Shown here one piece after another: positions 32,450 to 46,271 of a stretch of DNA of 64,000 nt (position 1 is its first letter; each line of letters opens with the position of its first letter). The stretch is from assembly GCF_014529535.1 (NCBI RefSeq), contig NW_023503464.1, positions 434,001 through 498,000 of the forward strand, read 5' to 3'. The notes below the pieces were generated by a model. The model was given only the letters and a program-made list of their open reading frames with translations. It did no database searches and had not been told where the DNA came from. Position numbers and translations under genes: made by a program. Origin of the DNA: Bradysia coprophila (Eukaryota > Arthropoda > Insecta > Diptera > Sciaridae).

Positions 32450-33030
32450 GCGCAGGTGAGAAAATACTAATTTTCTACCCTTCTGAAACATCGGAAGCCT
32501 TTGTTGTGTAATAGTTATCTGTTCAACGAGGGAAGAAAAGTTGAAAATAACATTTCGAGTGTTGACCTCTGGAAAAAAGTAGGAAATTGCAATTTCTCGG
32601 ATAACTTGCGGCCGCCTTCGTTACGCTCTGACCATAAAAAACAACCTCGAAATGAAATTTCCAACTTTTCTTCCCTAGGTTAACACATAACTATTTCACA
32701 TGTGCGGTGTGATTTACGACGAATGACATTTCTAATGAGAAAAGTGCTGCACTTTCTCGACCAGTGGGAAGAAAATAGAACTTTTCTCACTTGAACTGTC
32801 ACTTTGATTATGTTTTTAAAAATGGCATGGTGAATTGATGTCTTTTGTTTCGTGGAGAAACCGGTGCGAGATGTGGCACTGAAGAAAAACGTTGTGTTCG
32901 TCTCTGAAAGAAAATAGGAAATTTCCGGGAAATTCCACCTCGAGCTAAATTGCGACCCTTGCTTCGCTCTGGTCACAAACATCGCTCTTTTTGGAATTTG
33001 CAATGTTCTTCCTTCGGTAAGCAAATAACT
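32450..33030. repeat. Two adjacent dispersed repeats ending AACTATTT
   Basis: 32450-32700 runs from 'caggtgagaaaatactaat' to 'ggttaacacataactattt', with internal inverted arms 'gggaagaaaagttgaaa' and 'tttccaacttttcttccc'. 32700-33030 resembles 20640-20790, with 'gaaaatagaacttttctcac', 'ttgaactgtcactttg' and an end at 'gtaagcaaataactattt'. Confidence 0.6.
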
Positions 33031-34350
33031 ATTTAATGGCTGGGAGACTTTGTCATCTTAGTGCAAATTAGATTAGTTTTCAACAAATGATTCAAAAGCA
33101 AACAATTTTGCCGGTGTTGCTATTGCCAATAAATTCAAAATGTCATTGTCGTCGTCACTAAGCACATATACGATTTGATAATCCGGTTTGAGTTGATGTA
33201 ATGCTCGGCTGAAGTTGAAAATCGTTCACCTAATTTGCGGTAATTAATTTTTTTACGTAAAAACAAAAGTGCAGCACACCAGTCCGTAAGTGAAGCAATT
33301 TTTGGAATCAATAACAATATCGTGCGACGTGTGTACAATACATTGGCTGTGTGGAATGAAATGAAAGAATGGTTTAACCTATATTTCGCTTTTATTAGAT
33401 ATTAATACCGTAGCAAAGCAATAATTGAATGCATTTTTTGGTCTGAAGTATTTTACATAATCATTTTAACTGGGTGACTCGTTGGGTAAAAGATGGAAAG
33501 TTTTTATGTTTTCTCGCGGAGAAGAAATTCTGAAGAGTTCGAAGAATCTTTTGGAAAAACAAATTCTTTCAACTTCTCCTCCTCATCACCCTGTACCTAC
33601 AATGAATATAATTGTCGTTCTCTGCATTAAGAAACATTTCATTTATCAAGATCCTATGATGATGTATCTCTGACTGATCTGACTAAGAATCGACCACGAA
33701 CACATCAATTATCTATCGCTCATTCTTTGGTATATTCATTCATTTTATGCTGAGCATTCACATTACAAATGCTAATTCAGGAGCTTCAATTTAATTCTGT
33801 TTTTAAATCGGTAAATTTTTAGAAAATTGAATCGTGTAATGGTTGTGACACACAGAAAAAAATAATTCAATTTTTAGTTTAATACGTCGATCAACGCTAG
33901 TCGAAAGGTAAACGGCTGTCTCTCTCAAAAAAAAATGTTCAGCTAAATGTATCACGATGAGGTATTACAGTTAGATATGTTGGAGATGTCGGTTTTAATT
34001 GTGCTTCTGATTATAAGCAATTGTTCTATTGAAATCTCCGTTCACATATCGAATTACGCTGAAATTTCAGTGTCAGTCAGTCAGCTTTTGTTATCTTAGA
34101 CTTTTGTATCTTAGCTGTTCTTCGTCCTTGGTTTCTCTAATTTCTCTCATAGTCATTGGAAAGAGCATGCGAAATTAGAGAAATCAGGGAAACTCTGAGA
34201 CGAACAGCGGTAACAAGTAAGGGACAAGAGTGGGATTCTTACATGGGTAAAGCAGTAGCAACTTATAAAAGCAGAATTTCACATTTTTGAAGATGCATTA
34301 CGGGTTGAGTTGTTTGGTTAGGGATTTTCACATGAAGGAGTCCCTGACAA
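33031..34350. other. AT-rich intergenic sequence, nothing recognised
   Basis: No gene motif is visible. 34085-34215 contains an inverted arrangement of 'ctgttcttcgtccttggttt' and 'gtttctctaatttctct' versus 'agagaaatcagggaaac' and 'gacgaacagcgg', a possible small hairpin. Confidence 0.4.
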
Positions 34351-34351
34351 T

Positions 34352-34440
34352 CTTTTAGAAACGCATTAAGCGATGGAATGGCTTAATGGTACTAGTCTTC
34401 CAGCAAAATGATCCGGGTATCGCATTAATAAAATGTTCAA
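34352..34440 (+). repeat. tRNA-like sequence, degenerate (possible SINE head)
   Basis: 'gatggaatggcttaatggta', then 'ctagtcttccagcaaaatga' and 'tccgggtatcgc'. It aligns with 50268-50330 and has A-box-like 'ggcttaatggta' and weak B-box-like 'ccgggtatcgc' spacing. It does not fold into a credible functional tRNA by eye. Confidence 0.4.
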
Positions 34441-36224
34441 GTTCACTCAAGCTTCATAATTTGGGTAGTTACAGTGTCTTATAGACACACGGAATGACTG
34501 GTATGACTTAATTCATTTGCGTTTGCGTGTATTTAGTCTACATTTAGGCGAATTATTGCTTCAGCGCATAATTTACCCAGACATGGTTTGGATGTCAGAC
34601 AGAACTTTAAGACCAATGAAGTAGTAGATTCACCAAACTTTAAACTTTACTTTTAACGTAAAATCTTTTATTTATATGTGTAAAGACACTACTTCTAAGC
34701 ATTCCAGGCCTGAAAATCAAGATGATTCTTTGGTTCAATTCGATTTCTGGATTTTGAGAAATTTAATTTTCGCTTCGAATATTTCTAATTACTTCGGCAT
34801 GAATCGTCTCACCCATGGTATCGATTTATGTGTAGTGTGTCTAATCACATAGACACTGTCTATGTCCATCGTTTTTAATAGCTCACAATTTACACAAAGT
34901 TGTTACTCTATTAAGTTTAAGCTAAATTTTCTAATAAAACTGAAACTAAGTCACTAATTGACTACATCAACGCGACAAAGACTAAACGGAATAATTACTT
35001 TACAGCATTGCACTGGAAAATACCATAAGACAGAAAGAAGAAAAAAAAAACGTCTCGTTTCCGTTGCTGATCAGTTGATGAATTCCAAACAGAAAAACTC
35101 GTTTTTTTACTTTCTGTTGTGTCACAGTTACAGATTACACATTTGTAGCTTTCCGATTTATTGAAATATTTATCACACAAAACATACACAAAATAAAGAG
35201 AATTTTTTAATTAATTCATACGAGAGACACACTACAGCCGATATTATGCTGATAACATCTTACATAAAGTCGAAAAAAATTGGACCATAGACATGCGTAA
35301 TGTTATTTATAAGACATTTCCTTGTAACAGCATCGGCGGCGGCGATATCTTAACGAAAATATCATAATTCAATTTGAAAACAATAAAACGAAAAGTTTTT
35401 GTTTTTCGTTTTGTTGTTATTCAATTTTTCACTCACCAATTTGAACCCATTTTTATAACAATTCCAGCGTGTGTGAGTAAAATATTCATTAAATGAATGA
35501 TATCTTCAACTCCTCGGCTTTACACGAAAGCCATTCCAAATTCTTATTTGAATATTATATGTTGAGGAGATAATAAAATTAAAAAGCTTTTTTAATGGCA
35601 CAATTACAAACGTTTGAACAATGATTTGTGAGCAAGAAAACTCAAAGAAATCGATTCAATGGAACTGGTGGATTATTACAAAGAATCGTATTCGCATTAC
35701 CTCACCACTCCTCTCTAAATACATTTATTGGCAGAGTCCTATGCGCCCTCGTGTCTTTCACTAAATTTTTGAGAAATTGATTTCTCAAAATAGTCCCTGC
35801 AGTCAGATCCCGATTTAAAATTAATTAACGTTTCAAGATTAACTCTTTCACGAGTGGATCAAGTTAGTTCCTTACTAGTTTTGTACTTCAGTGCCAAGAA
35901 ATGTGAGCGCATGTGGCGAGGATAGACGCATAAATTATTGTCCTTTTAGACTCGGGGATATGTCAAAAATATCCAAAAACTAAAATTTCGTAGTCACTGT
36001 AGAATGTTAGTCACTGTAAAAGTTGAGATTACCTCGTTTAGATTGAGTTTATTGCGTAGGAGAAAGCATGGTTGTAAGAAGGTGTAACGTTACCGCTGCA
36101 CCTGTGTCAACGTGTTAAATTAAAGAAATCAAAAATCACTGGTGGCGACTCACTTGTCGAACGAGTAATACGCGAGAACAAATTCCTTGCTCTATTTTGA
36201 TATAAAATATTCAAAAATTCTGCT
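34441..36224. other. AT-rich intergenic sequence, nothing recognised
   Basis: No gene, RNA or repeat could be supported. Small ORFs near 34958-35189 overlap on opposite strands and lack motifs. Confidence 0.4.
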
Positions 36225-36439
36225 TTTGTTTAACATATCGCCCAGTGTTTGATAAAAAATCTTTTACTTCGTCAGCTTCATCATTTAACTTTATAAGACA
36301 ACAATAACTGAAACGAACGACCAGGTTGATGAGTTCAAGAGAAAATTTATTTGTATCGACATCCGTTTCTATATTCACGGAGCAGTCACTGTATTTCGGT
36401 GTAATGCGTCTGTTGCAAAGCAGCATTTATGAAGCTATC

Positions 36440-36680
36440 CATGTCCTGAACCGAGACGGAATATTCGTAAATTCCTCTGAGGATTTTCAATGATTTTCTG
36501 AGGATTTTCTGCACCATTTCTGCTTGCTCGATTTTCAAGGAATTACATCGATCTTTAAGGATTGTCCACTCAAGTTTTGAGAATTTTCTGATTAAATGAT
36601 TTTCTAGTTTTCAAAAATTTTCTAAGGTTTTTCTGAGGATTTACTTCTAACTGACAAAGGATTTTCTATGAATATCTACC
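36440..36680. repeat. GAGGATTTTCT-rich low-complexity repeat, copy 1
   Basis: Recurrent 'ctgaggattttc', 'gattttctagttttcaaa' and 'tgacaaaggatttt'. The same wording in a similar order occurs at 60260-60490. Confidence 0.7.
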
Positions 36681-37956
36681 CTTCGCCCTGAACTGTAACT
36701 TACGAAACTTCTAACCAAAAGAAGTCGAAATCCAGACTTTTCTTAGATCATTCTGTAGTCTTCTGAATTTGGTTCACTAGAAGATGAAATAAGGTTCGAT
36801 GGTTGGTTCATCTCGGGGCAGGTGGACAGGCCTTGAAATTCACCCTAAGCTTTATAACGTGCAATGTTTGAATGAATCTAGGTAAAATCGGAAATGAATT
36901 TCGTGTAAACGACTTTTATAAGTCCAATGCTACTTTCCATCCCCTTCAAAAAAAATTTAAAAATTAAATTCAATTCAAAGACTGTAAAATAAACTTTTTC
37001 TCAGAACCGCAATTGTCTGACCTAGGAACTATCAGCGCGCATATGTTTTGTTTTGCATATTTATCTGGTCGAAAAAAAGGCTACACACAGACACACATCA
37101 TGACAACAACGTTTAACATTTAGTTGAAACAAAGAATCGTTTTCTGTTGTGTACTGGCAAAGAAGTTAAGACAAAAAACTTTATTATCATATCAAGTGTA
37201 TGACACAAAAAGTTTATTTGGAATTTATTGCCTGTTCAGCTACACATACCATTTGTGTCTTGAAATACAACCTGCATATTGAAACAATACGAAAATGTTT
37301 TCTGAATTCAATTTTTTTCTCGCTTTGCAATTTTTTTTTTATTATTAACAAACGATGACGGAAATGTTCGACTAGTTCTACATTAAAATGTACCGACATG
37401 AATAAACAGAGAGACCAATTCAAACAGTTTTATTGAGCCAGTCACTTTAGAAACACAGCTTCAACACAGACTAAATTGGTAATTTTGCTTCAAAAAGAAA
37501 TGTACAAAATTGTGAGTAACCGCTAACTGGCTCAATGACCTTTTTGGTGAAATTTGTAAATTTTTGCAATTTTCTCGTTGATTTATTGACTCTCCAAAAG
37601 GCTTTAATTAATGTTAAACTCTTATAATGTTCAACGAATTTGATTTATATTTTCATAGAAGAGAAGAGACGAGAGGCAAAAAAAACTTGTCGCATGAACA
37701 TGTACAAAAGCAGTGACAAAACTCGTCGTTGATATTTCCTTACCAACCAAAATGTATTTATCTTTATGGTCAATCATTGTCAAAAGTGCAGATCTGTTGG
37801 CCAAACATCAAATTCTCATATGGAAGCGATAATTTTAATGAGATGATCAATTACTCATCTGTCTGATAGCGAAGTAAATGGTCTTATGTCAAGAAAGAGG
37901 TGAAATTAATCTTCTCGACCTTCCAGTCAAGCTATACAAGCTGTATTAATCAATTA
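36681..37956. other. AT-rich intergenic sequence, nothing recognised
   Basis: No protein or RNA feature could be supported. Confidence 0.4.
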
Positions 37957-38098
37957 ATCTTTTACTTCCATGGCTCAAAGTAACCTAGAGATTCTTACAA
38001 AATCTTGTACTTCATTTGTTTTAACTTTCAATTTACTGTAAAAGATCAAATCAACCGTGACGTTCGTTTGATTTTTTTCGTTGCTGTCGATAACCAAT
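37957..38098 (+). mobile_element. TTAA-MITE family, diverged copy
   Basis: 'aatcttttacttccatggct', 'aaaatcttgtacttcatttg', and then 'cgttgctgtcgataacc' at the far end, in the same order as the fuller copies. Confidence 0.6.
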
Positions 38099-39656
38099 GT
38101 AGTAATTTCCGTAGTAATTGTAGACTCTATATGTAGACAAATTCTTTTGGGCGCCAAGAGAGATAGAAAAAGAGGCACTGCCCTCACACAGTAAAAGAAC
38201 ATGAAACATTTCCGATATAGTTATACTCATACACGGAACGTGGGCAATCGAAGACGGTTTTAATGTCAACGAATGTTTCATGCATGATTGAGCAACTGAA
38301 CAACAATCACTGGAATTAACAATGTCGATTCAAGAGAGAATTGATTTTAGTGTTTGCCTTTGTAAATAGAATAAAACAATCAACGAGACAAACAGTCCAA
38401 ACCACCCAATGTTTTATGTAAATCGTGCTTCGACTGATTTTCTTCCATTGTCATTCACAAGCTGTGGTAACCATATCTGTTGATAGTGTCACATTGTTTC
38501 GCGTGACGCAGATTTTGAGTTATTATTAATGGACGAATTGAAATGGTTTGTGGAACAACTGTTTAACTAATTGTTTTTTTGCAGTTGTACGATAACATGT
38601 ATCGATTCAACGGCCAGTGAAACAAAGAATTGATTTTTCTTTTATTAATCACACTTCTGATGACGAACGACTATCTTTTGGGTGTATTATGAACAAACAA
38701 CTAGTTTGTTGAACCTCAATATAGATAAAATAATTGCTATTGAACTCGACACAACAGCAAGACAAGAAACAGTTGTTTTTCGCACACAAAAACAACAACA
38801 AAAAAACTCGTCTTTTGTTCTTCATCGCTTTTTTTCTGTACATTTTCAATATACGATCGAGTATAAGAACAATGCGCGTAATTTTCTATTTTATTCATTC
38901 GATTCTGTTATCTTCATTGCGTTCTGCATCTTTTGTTTGCTTTTATCCGTTGAAGAAAAAAAGAAGTTTTTTTTTTAAATCCAAATGAATTGAACAACTG
39001 GTCTACTTTGGAGTGCTAAACGAATTCTTTTCATTACAATGGAACATGTAAATTGGTCCCGTATCAAAAGAAGATCGGAACCAGGTCTCTACTGCTGATT
39101 TATTGATAGAAAATTCAAAATTTATTCTACTTAGCAACTCTTTTTTTCGTTTAAAAGTGCCTACGACCCGAGGGGAAATATTGTGAGAGAACGATGTTGA
39201 GTTTGTAGTAATGTATACCAATGATGGAAATCTATGGACTATTTTCGGGAAAACATTTTCAAAAACATTCCAAAGAAATGTCCAAATTTTCCCAATTTTT
39301 TTAAAATTTTTGAAAATTTGGAAAAAGTTAGAAAAATGTGTGAAAAATAAGAAAATTTGGAAAATATTTTCCCAAAATGGTCTCTGGAAAATAGAAGTTG
39401 GTAGATGTCGCTAGTAGTGGTAGTAGTGGTAGGAAAAAATATAAGAAATCCTTCAATTTCCGTTCTATTGGGACTGATTGGTGAATTATTTCCATCTATT
39501 GACATGTTATTTGCGGGCATTAACATAGAAAAAAATAAGGTTTTGCACTTCTTTCGTTAAGATAGGAACAGGAGTTATGCTCTCATCTTATACTTGGTGT
39601 GAGTTAAAACACACAATATATGCACGTTTCAAAATGTATCAAAATTTGAGACTTTC

Positions 39657-39850
39657 TTAACCTTTTATAGACGGCAAGCATATGGCCATATGATATTATC
39701 ACCGGTCTTTTACTTCCATCGATCAATGAATTTTTATTCTGTTGATTTAAAGTCTAGTACTTCAATTTTGTTTAACTTGCTTTTACTATATAAAGAACCA
39801 TTATCCAGAGCTTGTCGTTATTCTTGTCGTCGTTATCGATAACAGATAGC
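39657..39850 (+). mobile_element. TTAA-MITE family, near-full copy
   Basis: Starts TTAA plus 'ccttttatagacggcaagca'. Then come 'tcttttacttccatcgatca', 'agtctagtacttcaatttt', the TATA-like 'actatataaaga', 'gagcttgtcgttattcttg' and 'cgttatcgataacagata'. The right terminal repeat has decayed. Confidence 0.8.
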
Positions 39851-41904
39851 ATAGTAGCCGTATTCGACGCTATTGACGGGAAGTAGCTATTTTCCACACA
39901 AAATGCAAAATATTATCGCTCACTCCGCTTGCGATTATTTCTTTAATCCATTCCTTTCAATAGCCCAGGTTTCTGAGATCGATAAACCAGCCCTGGGCTG
40001 TTCGACATCGGTCTGACATACGAGTGTTAATGCTAAGAGCTGTGAATGAGAAATCGTTTTACTTCCTCACATCGTCACAGTCACGGAATATCACTCCACA
40101 ATAGAATGGTAACGTTCTAAAGTGGTCAATGTTTCAATGGGAAGTCGAAATTCTGGGTCTAGTTGAAAAAAAATCTTTGACAAACATCGAAAAACTAGAA
40201 AGTAAAGATCAGTACTCTGGCTAAATCCAATAGCACCAATTGAAGGAAATAGTGCCTAACCTAGTAGGATGTCTATGGAGTGAATCATACAGATACTAAA
40301 TAGGTTTGTACAGGATCTGTACGCGTCAATTCCCCCTCACACTACCGCCAAGTATATCATGAGCCGATATTTAATTGTATGTACACCATTCCGAGAGAGA
40401 TACATATTTACTCAACAAATTACCATTTCACTTAGCTTCTTGGTCTGTCTTCCCAACAACCATATCATCACAAATCGACATAATTGGCAAAAATTATTGA
40501 TTTTTAAATTATTTTTGTGATTTTTTTTTCTATCTTAGCTAGCAATCAAAGGCTAATTACATAACATTTACACCGTTCAAACAAATCGACATGTATGGGC
40601 AATTTACTTATTAACCCATGTTAATTTTATAGGATAGGATTATAAACGAACAATAAATCATCTGTGAGATGAGATATACATATGGTAATACAATACGGTA
40701 ATTGTTATTAGTTACCGAATCGTAGGCATAGGCATCGCATATTAATAGGAAATTGGAGTCATTAATATTGAAAGAAGAAGTAAAAAAACCATCTCCATCG
40801 AATAACTGAAAGAAAACTGTGGCCCAGACATAATTTCTCTTCATGTTTCAACATCACATCGGATGAATAGTATCGATTCATAAAATTAATCACAAAAAAA
40901 ATTCAATCGAAACATAGTTTTCACACCACGGGTGCATAATGTGTAACCAAATTACGAAGAGGAAGACGGAAAAAAAGTGTCACCAAATGGTGTATGGTGG
41001 AATTAGCATAATTAATAAATTGTCCATCGCAAGGCAAACGGTCTGATGTGATGGCTGCTGACATAATGTTTAATTATAAGTTGAAATATTTATAAAAACT
41101 TCGCATATTAGACGAAAAAAATTAAATAAATGAAAAACAGACGATGTGTGCAAAAGAAAGTTTCACCTTCCTCTTGCTTTTTAAATATGTTGCCTTGTTG
41201 CCACAATCGACAACATAATATTACATATGAAAAATGCACGTAATGCCATTAACCACCATATACAATTTTTGCTACCTGATTCTTCTATTATTTCATTAAA
41301 ATGTCTGAGAGCTATACAGATATGTAGTCCGTGCTCTTACCTACTAACTATACAGTAACAATTATTGCCATTAAAGATTGCAATATGAAGACAATTTCAT
41401 TACCACTAATTTCACATCGATACATTGCCCCATTTCGTCGAGGCGCACATTTCGTTCCATTTCTTCATTAATTTACTCTCGGTGTATATAATGCAACAAT
41501 GAGCACTCGATTACTTGTCGTTTTAGTTAAGCGGTTCATTGATGGTGCATAGAATGTAATTTGCAGTAATTTCGTGTAATTAGGAACACAAAAATTTCTT
41601 TTTTTCTCTTCGGGGTATTACGTTTCTGATGGAAATGGTTTTTTTTATATCTCTATCTTGTAATGATGGGTTTGCTGTACACATAATCAGTTAATGCTGT
41701 ATGATTAGGTTATAGATTAGAGTATGTGTGCTAGGCGGTTCAACACTTTGAAGTGGTTATACGCTGTTGTCGAAAGTAAAAATCGATTTTTTCAATGTTT
41801 CTACTTCTAACTTATTCTAAATTGGAATAAAAAATTCTACATGAAACGCCTTAAGCGTGTGTTATCGAGACTACTCTAGGTATTGATCTACTGTATAGCA
41901 AGAC
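39851..41904. other. AT-rich intergenic sequence, nothing recognised
   Basis: No gene motif or structured RNA is visible. The ORF at 40611-40844 (-) has no known domain. Confidence 0.4.
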
Positions 41905-42000
41905 GTATGCTCAAACTAATGAAGTAAAAGATGTTGCGTCCGACAATAGGAAATAGGTGTAATACTTCAAACAAATGAAGTAACAGATTTGACGACTGTA
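41905..42000 (-). mobile_element. TTAA-MITE family, fragment
   Basis: 'aatgaagtaaaagatgttgc' and 'aaatgaagtaacagattt' are the paired TCT.yTACTTC elements in reverse orientation. The rest is not alignable. Confidence 0.4.
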
Positions 42001-42069
42001 TGCGATACTCTCACCATTTTGAATGTTCGAAATATGTCAATTTTGTAATTTATAGAGAAGAAGTTTAAT

Positions 42070-42395
42070 GGAATAGGATGAGTTTAATGTGGGTAAGGCA
42101 CAGGGTCAGGTCTGAGCACCTTGGTCTCTAATGGGCCTGTTGTGCGTCCAATGTCATTTTAGTACCTTTGCTCCGTGTGGCCCAGGATTTTTTTTACGAT
42201 CCGTCACGAATGCGGCGCACTGACAGAGCAAGTGATTTTTGCTGTTTCTATATCTTCACACGTTTCACAGTTCGGTGAATCCTGGAAACCTAACAGTTTC
42301 AGATGGTAATTTAGAGAACAGTGTCCCGTTAGGATGTCTGTAAGCGCTTTAACGTTCTTCCAGCTAATCAATAGAAAATAATTGGGGAAATTCAT
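42070..42395 (-). mobile_element. Non-LTR retrotransposon fragment (ORF2 C-terminal region)
   Basis: The minus-strand translation includes 'LTDILTGHCSLNYHLKLLGF', 'QDSPNCETCED' and then, after a frame break, 'AAFVTDRKK'. The LTGH..LNYHL..LG..DSP.C..C block is typical of the RNase-H-like/C-terminal end of Jockey/I-type LINE ORF2. It is truncated and frame-broken. Confidence 0.75.
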
Positions 42396-42516
42396 TGCTT
42401 GCCTGGCTATACGAATTTTCTCACCCTTGTTCTTGAAAGATTTAAACTTCCATTGGTTTATGAAAGAGTTGAGAGCTAGACTGGAATCCCTGGTTCAGGA
42501 CCTTATAGTGAAGTAC

Positions 42517-42680
42517 TTAACCTATTATTATTGGGTCTATTACTTCCATCGATCAAAGTATTTATAATCTGTTGATTTCGAATCTTGTACTTCGATTTTT
42601 TAACATGCATTTTCCTATATAAAGGACAATAATGCACAGAGTTCATCATTATTTTCGTCGTCGTTATCGATAACAGATGA
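42517..42680 (+). mobile_element. TTAA-MITE family, well-preserved core copy
   Basis: TTAACCT, then 'attattattgggtctattac' and 'ttccatcgatcaaagtattt'. Then 'cgaatcttgtacttcgattt', TATA-like 'cctatataaagg', 'gttcatcattattttcgtcg' and 'tcgttatcgataacagatga'. The right terminus is missing. Confidence 0.8.
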
Positions 42681-43899
42681 ATAGGTTAATGATGGTCTCC
42701 CAAGTTGGATTGGCTCTGTAATAACATTCGATACAACTGTGGCCTTTCTCTGATTGAGTCAAGTGAGCCCGTACACTCTAAAGTCATTGAAGATGAATGG
42801 GACGAGTCTCGTCGTTATAACATTCCATTGTCCACTTCCTGAAGAATGAAAGTGACTTAGCTAAACATATTGTTCGACCAACAACTGAACTAGAGTTATC
42901 GCACACATTTAAATCGAAACGATTTTGTAATTTCAACCGGTACACGTAATCGATGTGTAAGTTATGATTTCAATAAAATGTTAAATCAATCAAATTCATC
43001 GAAAATCTGTGTGTAATTCAGAAGCATAACTCACAAGAAGTTATATTATATTGAACGTTACAATAGGTTTGGCCTGTCTCTTAAACTGTAAATAGACAAA
43101 ATGTGTCCGTGTTTCTGTTTACGTAGCAGCTGTGTGCTCAACGATCATTCTCGGTTATTTTTTTGTTGTGTATTGTATTCCAATATGATTGATTCTTTAA
43201 TGTCATGATGAGAATTGGTTATTTCTTTTATTTTGTTTAAATTTGATTTCGAATGGATAAGTGCATGCTGTTGAGTGTATGCCATTCAATGAGGTTGTTA
43301 TTGCTACCTATTTTCTGTCTACTGAACAAAAGGTGACGTGTGTAACGTTATTTTGCTCAATCAAAATGTTCAACGAAAGCTTATGTTTGATACAATGGAG
43401 ATCTTGGAACTGAAGCAAAGTTTAGAAACGATCACGATAAGAGTACTAGTATACCTTGTAGCGTACTGTACCTTTCAACATTCTTTGTTTGAACATTTCA
43501 ATGAACAAAATGTGGCGATAAATTGATTCGTCGAACGAACGTTCTCATCTTTTTCACAATATATTTTGCAGTTGAGTGAAAAGTCTAAATTTGACGATGA
43601 CCACACTTTCGACCAAATAGTACAATACACCCTTCGAATCACGCTCACCTCGTGCTCGAGAGAAACTACTCACTGTGTACTGCGTCAAAGCCACTAAGAC
43701 GCTCTGCTAGTCATTTCTCGAAATTTTTTCGATTTCTTGATTTGCTCGTATCTTATCGATTTTTCTAATTTTCTTGATTTCGAGAGAATTAACGAAAATT
43801 GATCAAGGAAAATTCAAGAAAATCAAGAAAACTTTTCTCAAAGATAGGCTGTGCTATATTATAGGCTATCCACACAAAGCGTATCGCCACATATCATCT
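42681..43899. other. AT-rich intergenic sequence, nothing recognised
   Basis: No gene motif seen. 43720-43830 has repeated 'tttctcgaaattttttcgat' / 'tcttgatttcgagag' low-complexity wording. Confidence 0.4.
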
Positions 43900-44043
43900 T
43901 CTAATCTGTTACTTCGCTTGTTCAAAGTATTTAACATATTGATTGATACAAAATCTACTACTTCGATTGTTTAAACAAAATTTTGCTATAAATCTCAACC
44001 AGACCAAGTCGCCCCTCTTTGTCATCGCTGTCGATAACAGATG
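43900..44043 (+). mobile_element. TTAA-MITE family, core copy
   Basis: 'taatctgttacttcgcttgt', 'aaaatctactacttcgattg', 'gctataaatctcaacc' and 'gctgtcgataacagatga', in family order. Confidence 0.7.
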
Positions 44044-46091
44044 ACCATTTGTTTTATTGAATGCTAAAAGGCTCGATAAAACGCGCTCGAATCTTTGAAT
44101 CAGTAAAATACATACACACCACATTCATATCGTAAGAAAGCCATGACGGAAAAGATCGAACAGCTGTGTACATTTCTATACAACAAAATGATGCAAGAAA
44201 GGAAATCCAGTTATTAAGAAGACAAGAATAAAAGTAGGAGTTTTTATTCGCTTGTAGCATTATACATAGATCAATAAACTGCATAAAGCACACTGCACAC
44301 TGAATTATTGCAAATGTTATATTAGCAGCAAAACACAGAATAAACTCTCAGCCGGTTGCATAATGAAGCATCGAAAATGAGATCGTTATTAAAATTATTG
44401 AAAAGATCATAAAAGTTCAAATTAACTGTACAATTTCCAGCAACCATAACGTATGCAATACAGCAAATTTATAACGTTTTTATATTATATTGCAAGCCAA
44501 TCTGACAATAGCAGACAATTAGAATCGACATAATTAGAAACGATGGCGATCTGGTGGCTTATTTTTAGAAAGCATCATTTACACACTATAACGGTCAATT
44601 AATTATAGATTTGAATTGAGCTATGACCTTCCTGGTGAGCATTCGAATAAGAGATTTGATTGATCCTTTTCAATAAATATAAAATGCCGTTCGATTTAAA
44701 TGGATTAATGAAATCGAAATTGAGTAATTGAGTAGCTCGATACAGAGTGAAATACAAAAGAGATTAATTTTTCAGTTCGTATTTGGATGTAACATAAGTC
44801 GGTAAATACCACATATCACATGGTTTATTAATGGTGAGATCAATAATCTGCGGAATGACAGTGGTTATATCGAAAATGGTCAATGAGTACTGGCAAAAAA
44901 GCATTTGAAATTTGTTGAAAAAAAAAATTACCAAAAACGAACTCGATAACATTCAAAATTTCAACATTTCCATGCTCAGACATGTTGGCTGATCTGGCGC
45001 CAACAGGTTCTAGAGCTGCCGCCGTTTACTTATTTTACCAATTGAAGGTTATGGCAATTTTTGAGTCATTTAATGAGAATCCATGTGCGACGTCGATGTA
45101 AACCTGTAGATTTATAGCAATATATTCTGGACTTTACATCAGGTTACTAAGGTGACCCCAGAACGCTTCGGGTATTTATGATAGAAACGTGTAGGATATA
45201 TGTTGTCAATTGTCCACATGGTAGGTCATGCACTAGACGTTCCGACGTCACATTGTTACAAGTCCGATGTACGTACACAGTCTCGAAATATATTCTTTTC
45301 GATGCATCTTGAATTTTACGACACAGAAGTTGTTGAGTAGTTAAAACGGTCTGTTTGATACTAGTAATATGCATAGCGTCATAAAGTTCAATAAACTTTG
45401 ACGTAAGCCGACGCCACCATATGTCGACCATTCTATTTGGGATGTTAAAACCGGAAAGGATGGAGACTTCCGAACTTTTACGAACAAACATGAAATATTC
45501 GACGTAAATATTTGGTTAAATGAACAGTGTCAGCAGGCCACAAATTTAACCGGATGACATGTCTGTTCTAGCTCTATCGATTAACATTCACACTAATTTC
45601 AGACATTTTTATGCAACTTTTTTATTCGCAAAATATAAAAATTAACTGGCACGAACATCGAGCCTCCAATTCATCATATTACATACACATAAACGCCGGC
45701 TATTACACCTCACCGTTCGTGTGTTTAAAAGAAATAACGAATCACGGTTTTTTTCTTCATTGAGGTCTTAATTTATTGCCCTGTTATTTATTATGTGTAA
45801 CAGAGACAACGAAGTGTATGGAAGAGAATCACCAGTCCAGTGTGTACTCGTTGGTTTAACACTATATATGCGGATGAGAGCTTTTTTCGATATATATAAA
45901 AGGATGGATCGATTTAAAATTGATTAAAATTTGAATACGATAAGCATTCAGCGTTCCGAAAAGCGATTTTTTGTTAAATTTTACGCCCTAGCATTTTTGA
46001 GTTGAGCATTTTTTACGTGCGAGCAATTTATCAAACATTTAAAAACGTTCTACTCAAAAATTGCACGGGCGGTACCATTATAAAATCTGTT
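44044..46091. other. Intergenic; one unexplained 114-codon ORF
   Basis: The minus-strand ORF at 45147-45491 (114 codons, starting MFVRKSSEVSIL) is longer than most random ORFs here and has slightly higher GC. It shows no domain I recognise and no clear splice context. The rest is featureless AT-rich DNA. Confidence 0.35.
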
Positions 46092-46271
46092 GGAAACGGC
46101 AAACGTATCACGATAAGAGCATTAAATCTGCTACTTCTGTTATTTAAACTATTGCTTTGTGTTTGATAACGAATCTCTTTCTTCATTTGTTGATGCATAA
46201 ATTTTGTTATATTAGAGAATACTGCTCAGAGCACATCACTTATGTTTGTCATTTTCGTCGATAACAGATTA
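46092..46271 (+). mobile_element. TTAA-MITE family, diverged copy
   Basis: 'ggaaacggcaaacgtatcac' retains part of the terminal repeat (ACGGCAA). Then come 'aaatctgctacttctgttat', 'cgaatctctttcttcatttg' and 'tcgtcgataacagatta'. Confidence 0.65.
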
